64,000 nt of DNA from Plasmopara viticola (lineage: Eukaryota; Oomycota; Peronosporomycetes; Peronosporales; Peronosporaceae). Positions 58,534 through 64,000 of the stretch are shown here, one piece after another. Where the stretch lies: positions 992,001 through 1,056,000 of the forward strand of contig MBPM02000008.1 in the NCBI GenBank assembly GCA_001695595.3, in the 5' to 3' direction. Within the stretch, counting starts at the first letter, position 1; the number at the start of each line of letters is the position of its first letter. Under the pieces are notes generated by a model. The model saw nothing but the letters and a program-made list of their open reading frames with translations. It made no database searches and was not told the DNA's origin. A program made the position numbers and the translations under genes.

Positions 58534-59400
58534 ATGACGTCCTTACCAACCATTGCGACGCTCCTCCTCCTGCTGCATCAGCTGTCCGTCGTGGTCAATG
58601 CCTCTGAATTGGCCAGCCATACCGTCAAGTCCCTCTTTGACTCGGCCGATGGCATTCGGATCACTGGGAGCATCCTTGCTGTGGCCGCCATTGCCGTCGG
58701 GGCGGCGATGGTCGTGCTGGGCTACCGTCTGTTCCGATTTACACTCTTTGCTGTTGGTTTCGTGGTTGGTGGTGTGGCGATTGCCACGATCATTGAGCAC
58801 ATCTTTGATGACAAGTCGTGGGTCATTACAGCGTCCTGGGTTGCCCTCGTTGTTGGCGGTCTCATCTGTGGCGGTCTCGTCATGACACTCTATTCGTTTG
58901 GCATCTTTGTTGTCGGAGCTGCCGGTGGTGTCGTGCTCGCCATGATGCTCCAGAACTCATTTGGCTACAAGATTTACCCCGAAAAACCAGAGGTCGTGCT
59001 GATAGTGCTGTGTGTTGCCCTGGGCATCATTGGGGGTATCTTGGCACTCAGGCTCGAAAAACCCGTGCTCATTGTCGCTACGAGCCTCTTTGGTGCGGGG
59101 ATTCTGGTCTGGGGTGTCGGCTACTTTGCTGGCGACTTTCCATCCACCGCGGACCTCAAAGAGTACGCATCGCGAGATATTAATGGCGACTGGGTCTACT
59201 CGATTCCGGACGCGTGGTGGGCCTATCTGGTTGGAATTCTCGTGCTCTTTGTGATTGGAATGGTTCTTCAATTCCGAAAGACCGGTCGGAGTGACAGTTA
59301 TCACAGATCGCACGCTATAGGCCGCTCGGACCCTGTGCAGTACGTGGAAGCTTGTTCGCCACAACAGCAAAAGTATGACAATCCAGCGCGTCATGTTTAA
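58534..59400 (+). CDS. TM7SF3/TM198-like (DUF4203) multi-pass membrane protein
   Basis: A 288-aa intronless protein. It begins with a signal peptide (MTSLPTIATLLLLLHQLSVV, cleavage near residue 23), then a short extracytosolic stretch and seven closely spaced hydrophobic helices between about residues 43 and 248, with many glycines (GYRLFRFTLFAVGFVVGG, ALVVGGLICGGLV, GIFVVGAAGGVVLAMML, FGAGILVWGVGYFAGDF). A polar, Ser/His-rich tail of about 40 residues follows. The helix arrangement, glycine richness and GYRLFR motif after the first core helix are as in the TM7SF3/TM198 (DUF4203) domain. Animal TMEM198 promotes LRP6 phosphorylation in Wnt signalling; that role cannot be transferred. A complete Inr-FPR element precedes it, and a 61-bp duplication follows it. 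Confidence 0.75.
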   Translation: MTSLPTIATLLLLLHQLSVVVNASELASHTVKSLFDSADGIRITGSILAVAAIAVGAAMVVLGYRLFRFTLFAVGFVVGGVAIATIIEHIFDDKSWVITASWVALVVGGLICGGLVMTLYSFGIFVVGAAGGVVLAMMLQNSFGYKIYPEKPEVVLIVLCVALGIIGGILALRLEKPVLIVATSLFGAGILVWGVGYFAGDFPSTADLKEYASRDINGDWVYSIPDAWWAYLVGILVLFVIGMVLQFRKTGRSDSYHRSHAIGRSDPVQYVEACSPQQQKYDNPARHV

Positions 59401-59517
59401 GCGAACGAAGACCAGCGAGCAAATATTTCCGACAATTATGTTGAAGAATACGAGCTACATGGTCACGACTCGGTTTCATTATTTTCCAAACAAACTCCAT
59501 GGTGAAAAAAGGCTTTA

Positions 59518-59640
59518 ACCATTTTATACGAGCTAGTACATTTGACAATAACAGTGTGATTGGTTATCAGCAAGCTTGTACCCATTTATATAGGCTAGTG
59601 CATTTGACGATAACAGTGTGTTTGATCATTAGCGGTGCTT
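59518..59640 (+). repeat. 61-bp tandem duplication
   Basis: The segments around CTAGTACATTTGACAATAAC (59532) and CTAGTGCATTTGACGATAAC (59593) are adjacent diverged copies, each ending in a CAGTGTG and a T/A-rich piece. Two units only, in the 3' flank of the TM198-like gene. Confidence 0.65.
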
Positions 59641-62600
59641 AACGTTGTTACTGTATGTGATTATCAAGTTTTCTATTTTTGAGGTCAGTGAGCGATGCAA
59701 TGTCCGACGACAAGATCCCATATAGCTTGCAGCATCATGCAGGAAGTCTATAAACTATCTATTTATCTGTTTTTGCACCTTGATGCACCCAATTATGGTG
59801 TATGGATTGGGATGAATTTGTGTCCGCTGTCACGATAGTGGGACACATAACTAACTACTGCAAGAAAAGCGAATTTTTTTCTAGCAAAAATGTAATCGCA
59901 GCGCGACACAATGTATTAATTTTGCGACAGCTTTTCACGTTTTGAAGAGACGTGAAGTCTTTGCATCACGAACAATCAATAGCAGCATTTTAGATACTTG
60001 GCCTTTGCTCGTTTAAGTCTGTCATGTGTCTACGACGGGGGAAAACTCTATACTTATGACAGATATTTATATATGCGTGCCATTGAACTCGAACATGCGG
60101 GGGCGATCATAAATGAACAGGAAGAGGAAAAATTACGTAGTTATCTACTTAACAGATTTGAGCGTTTTATCTTTTATCGTAGCCAGATAGATAGTTACCT
60201 TACAAATTTTGCACACGTGATAGATGAGACTGTAAGCTTACCGTCGATCAGTGACGAATGATCGTGTGTGCTCGCTAAGGTTATCTAAAAAATATTTTTT
60301 TTGCAGTCAGCCAAGTGCACATGATGGTTGATAAGTGCTTTTACATTTTAGATAGTCCGATAAGCTGCTTGAAGCGTCGACATCGTGGTCGAACTAAGTA
60401 ATGGAATGATTTCTCATCAATTTAGCTATCTGAGTGGACTGTCAAAAGCGTGAAATCTGTGACTTTCCTTAGCTTAAGTTTTGATAAAGTACTTGTTTGA
60501 AATCAACTTTGTACCTACGAGAACGAAGACTCTCACTATTGTATATGCATTTAGGCAGTTTCAAAGATGTCTGAAGGACATACAAATTGAAACGAGATAC
60601 TATAAATGGTCGCAGAGTAATTCTATCTTATATGGTTTAGAGACTTCTTCCAAGTCCATCAGCCCCCTTGAGAGAAGGCTGCTATGACAGCTTGCTCCCG
60701 TTATTTCTTCGCCGATGTATAATCGAAACTTATATGTAAAAACGCAAGTCAGCAGATACAATTTCAGCCAAACCGGAAGTCGGTCTAAACGTGAGTTTTT
60801 ATGAAGAAAAATAAGAGCGTAGACTATTGGACTAAAAATAAGCGCTCCATTTTCTATGTGGTTTGGTTGAAAAAACACCACTAATTCTTTAGGCAGAAAA
60901 TACGCGGTAACAACTTTTAATAAATGTGGCGGAGTCGCACCTGGCGCTGAGGGCTCGGTGATCACACTATACTACGAAATGTGCTTGAAACCGATGAGTA
61001 GATTGTTTGTTAATTGTGTCATTCAATATTTGAGCAATAAATTGCTAAACGGAAGTAGAGGGTGTCGTGATTTGTTGATACAAAAGGGCGAAATCTCGTG
61101 GATGCATTTGCCGCTCTGTAGGCCGACAAGTTGTCAGTAGTTGCAGTGCATTTACTAACCCAACGATAGACTTGTCGGTCTTTATATGTGACGCCTTAGC
61201 GCACATATTGCGCAGTGCATCCGCCAGCACACGATTGACCTTTTCCGCCTAGAATTATGGCGGCGGACGGTCTGCGGCTCAAAACCGCAAGCGAATTCCT
61301 AATAACGATCACAGTGGTTACCTACATGAAGCAATAACTTGCGGTCTTTATTCAACATCATTGTGTTCGGAATACAACACCGTATGTATAAACAGCAACG
61401 ATGTGATTTTTAATTGTTCTGACTATAAAAGGTACTATACGTCCTACGAAGTCCACGATTAACATATTACTATAAACCCATGGTACGACATAGACAAAGT
61501 CGAGGATTATGGGCATCTTAAGATCCGCCAAAATTACCAGAATCAGTAAAGAGGCCTTCGTGTGAGCTACGGGTTCGCCCGTCTGGCAGGTTTCCCGGAT
61601 CTTCGCATACGGAGCCAATTCATGGTATATGTGGTGCTACCGCTGTGCTGTAGAGGCCGAGTACAACGCTTCTTTCCACCCAAATTGATCGCTAATTGGA
61701 GCATAATGAGCCTTCAAAAATATATCTCACTTTAGGTCTTTGTCATTGGAGACAATGACTCCGACTGAATCTGCCAGATTCACCCTATAGTGAAGCGGAC
61801 AATCTGCTTACACATAGCGATGCGATATCAAGCGCTGCAAGGAAGTCAAACACCTGGTTTTGGCGTATTTAAATGCAGCGACGTTTGCAGTAGAGGCTGT
61901 TAGTTGACATCGGCTTGTATTGCTTGACAAGTTTGCTCGTAATTTTCCAACTCTGCTTTGTGGGCAAACTCATACGATGTTACGAGTGAAAGCGCTTTAG
62001 CAAGCGTATTGAGCTTGACAAGTTTGTCTATGATACGAAAGTTATGCGTAACAAAGAATGACAATTATCCTGATGTTTTGCATGACAAATTGGGCGCACG
62101 ATCACCAACGTGAATGATGCACTAATAGACCCCTAGCACACGGAGATGTACAATGTTTTACTAGTAATAAGTGACACCTTGCCAAAAACGGAGTGAATTC
62201 TATTGTTGTTGCTAATACCACTGTTTTGTACGAGCGAAATAAGCACAACGAAGAACAAGTTTTGATGGCCATGCATATCAATTCGGCGAGATTGGATGCC
62301 CAGCTGAAAGAACGTGCACAGCCGCCATAATGACGCGCTTAATCAATGGATCCTTTTGAGCCATTTTTCTTTTAAATAGTACAAAAGAAGTGCTTTATGG
62401 GATGCCTTCGCGGTGTGTAAAGCAGATGAGCGCACTGCTCAGCGCAATGGCTTACTTCCACCTGTTGATTTCCTTTAGAAGGTTGTTGACGTGACTTGGC
62501 TTGCAATTCCATCGCCAACTGTATCGATGACGTTATTTACAAAATGTACAAATACTTCTCGTCAGTGGCTTCATCATCTTCGTTTAGATGCCCAATCTTG

Positions 62601-63338
62601 GTAATTCGTTCGCAATAGCCCACGATCGAATCCCTGTCTTCAAGAACTATGAATATTTCCGTACTTACAGACAACCAGCTTCTGCATGGCTATAAAGTCT
62701 GCCGAAAATTTGATAGCCACTCATTGCTGAGTGCGATGAGTAACATAAGGCTCTAGCTGCAAAAGTATAGATACGTGTTTGCCGAAGCTTACATGGCGCT
62801 TCTCGCTTTATTGACCACCTGAAGATGGAGCTTACCAATTGATGAACCAGAGAGTACTTAAAGCACTCGCCGCAGTGGTAGGAGAGGCTTTTTTAAAGCC
62901 TTTTTCGGTGATTTTGCTCATATTCTCAAGACTCGCCGCCCACAGCTCAGTCGAAGCATTTGTAGTTCGCTGCAGGCGAAGGTTTTTGGACTGAGGCTGG
63001 TCGAAGAAAGTGACGCTTTTGTAAGCTGACAAGCTCTAAGAGCTTGCTTGGTTATTTTTTAACGGCCTCCCTGACCGGCAGCCTTCTTTGCAGCTTGTTT
63101 GTTTTTATGACCAAAATACTTTTTGTACAAAAGTCAAAGGAGTTTTGATGGATGTGATACAAAGCACAGCGGGAGGGGGCATACACAAAGTCGAGCTTTT
63201 GTGTTAAAAGTTGACTTTTTACGTTAAAAGAGCCTTTTAAAAAATGCTTCGCCAAGGCGATGTGTGCTGAGACATTTCGAAAAGTATCAAATCGATATAG
63301 ACCAAACTTGATCCAATTTAGCAACATAGTCTAATATC
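59641..63338. other. Gene desert
   Basis: No supported gene. ORF 59998-60261 (87 codons, non-ATG start) is fairly charged and hydrophilic but unrecognised. On the minus strand 61618-61358 contains LADLKMPIILDFVYVV and VDFVGRIVPFIVRTIKNH, with a faint resemblance to the start of a Ty1/copia integrase core. Short ORFs near the end (62832-63032, 63052-63327, minus) are not recognised. Confidence 0.4.
61358..61618 (-). pseudogene. Possible Ty1/copia integrase fragment
   Basis: The open stretch starts ETCQTGEPVAHTK, like the zinc-finger end C-x-x-C-x-x-G-K of copia integrases, and continues LADLKMPIILDFVYVV ... VDFVGRIVPFIVRTIKNH, spaced like the H-x-DL ... F-x-DD-x-S-R ... LK pattern of the integrase core. 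Key residues are mostly replaced. Weak evidence only. Confidence 0.25.
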
Positions 63339-64000
63339 TTTTCGGAAAAGGTTGGGGTGACGCCCTCCTTCCAAGCGCGGGGGCTTAATGCTCGCGCGCT
63401 TCGGGCAGGTGCTCTCGGGCATCTGCAGGTCTCTAACGAGTCTCACCCTCGACGCGACGGTCTCCAGCACCAGGCCAAACCCCCTTCCACGCCCTTAATC
63501 GCGCCAACCGCATCCGGATTGGCTCCTTTAATGTGAATTCTCTAGGTTCGAAGCGCAAGAAGCACGTAACACTCCCCGAAGATCTCCGGCGCTACCGCGT
63601 CGATATCCTTGGCCTCCGCGAAACCAAGATCTACGATAGAGGTGAGCACCGCATTGATGACTTCCTTCTAACCCTGAAAAAAAAAAAAATCGAAGCCAAG
63701 ACCGAAGTCACCGAAATCCGCCGCCACTGCAACCCGTCGGGCGCCACTCGACACGCCCGATCCCGAGAAGAAATTTGGCACCACACTAAGAAGCTCGGAA
63801 CACTCCTCGGCGATATTGAAGATCTATCCCGACGCAAGTCCCTGGCCACCCTCGCGCTCCACCGCCTCTGGTTCGTCTGGCTCCGCCCCACGTTCATCTC
63901 ACCCAAGACACGCATTCGATTGTACGACACCTACGTTCTACCGATTCTGCTGTACAACTGGGCTCTTACCAAGTCAGAGCTCCACGGCCTCGAGAGTTTC
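63339..64000 (+). mobile_element. Internally deleted LINE, cut by the window end
   Basis: Starts TTTTCGGAAAAGG like the short copy at 29459 and shares about 135 bp with it (about four mismatches). From 63477 onward it diverges from the short copy and a frame with no ATG but no stop runs from 63441 to the window end: QTPFHALNRAN, RIRIGSFNVNSLGSKRKKH and RRYRVDILGLRETKI are the first part of an APE-like endonuclease domain of a non-LTR retrotransposon. A run of 13 A at 63677-63689 then leads into RRKSLATLALHRLWFVW, RPTFISPKTRIRLYDT and VLPILLYNWALTKSELHGLE, which is the region after the reverse transcriptase palm. Most of the endonuclease and the whole catalytic reverse transcriptase are absent. 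Confidence 0.8.
63471..64000 (+). pseudogene. Endonuclease/reverse-transcriptase ORF with large in-frame internal deletion
   Basis: About 175 codons, open to the window edge. The N-terminal half is the start of an APE-type endonuclease (the FNVNSLG and L-x-ETKI motifs, the latter carrying the metal-binding Glu); the other catalytic residues of the domain, including the SDH end, are missing. The C-terminal half is the post-reverse-transcriptase segment. The A13 run marks the join. No ATG is found in frame before the endonuclease part. It cannot encode working enzymes. Confidence 0.7.

Overview
The window looks like nuclear DNA of an oomycete, most likely a Peronosporales species (Phytophthora or downy mildew type). 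This is an inference. The supporting signs are a fungal/plant/oomycete-style fused purine carboxylase (ADE2), mostly intronless GC-rich genes in tight clusters, an Inr-FPR-like oomycete core promoter, a tyrosinase-like secreted protein of the kind oomycetes carry, GT-AG introns of about 100-160 bp, and long AT-rich stretches full of decayed retroelements. No prokaryotic operons, rRNA genes, CRISPR arrays or intact tRNA genes were seen.

Layout. 2.9-3.55 kb: a four-helix MARVEL-like membrane protein (+). 4.86-5.5 kb: an uncharacterised ORF, probably element-associated. 5.5-13.2 kb: a gene desert with decayed Ty1/copia and Ty3/gypsy fragments, and possibly a Tc1-like one. 13.2-13.8 kb: a small secreted protein (-). 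15.4-16.65 kb: a four-exon double-thioredoxin gene (-) whose first active site has lost its N-terminal cysteine. 18.4-22.9 kb: a very compact housekeeping cluster, ADE2 (+), TMEM161 homologue (-) and exosome subunit RRP4 (+). 22.9-29.45 kb: desert. 29.45-29.8 kb: a 324-bp internally deleted LINE with a target-site duplication, just upstream of a mitochondrial RsfS-type gene (29.9-30.86 kb, +) that also carries an AP2-like domain. 31.2-31.55 kb: five hairpins sharing an 8-nt loop. 31.6-32.8 kb: a coiled-coil protein (-). 32.9-45 kb: desert containing a wrecked DEAH-box helicase pseudogene. 45.1-49.87 kb: a 1579-aa secreted, mucin-like, membrane-anchored protein with a degenerate tyrosinase domain. 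50-58.4 kb: desert with a 100-bp satellite-like repeat surrounding an eEF1B-gamma-like fragment, plus a long inverted repeat. 58.5-59.4 kb: a TM7SF3/TM198-like multi-pass protein. 59.4-63.3 kb: desert. 63.34 kb to the window end: a second, differently deleted copy of the same LINE.

How the genes relate. The genes serve ordinary cell functions (purine synthesis, RNA exosome, mitoribosome assembly, redox, membrane proteins) plus two proteins likely to be extracellular or at the cell surface. I see no multi-gene dedicated system. The most unusual items are the short internally deleted LINE family (architecturally like the RIME/ingi pairs of trypanosomes), the hairpin family with a constant loop and covarying stems, the AP2-RsfS domain combination, and the pseudo-tyrosinase/mucin surface protein. 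All assignments come from reading translations and recalled family features; no database search was possible.
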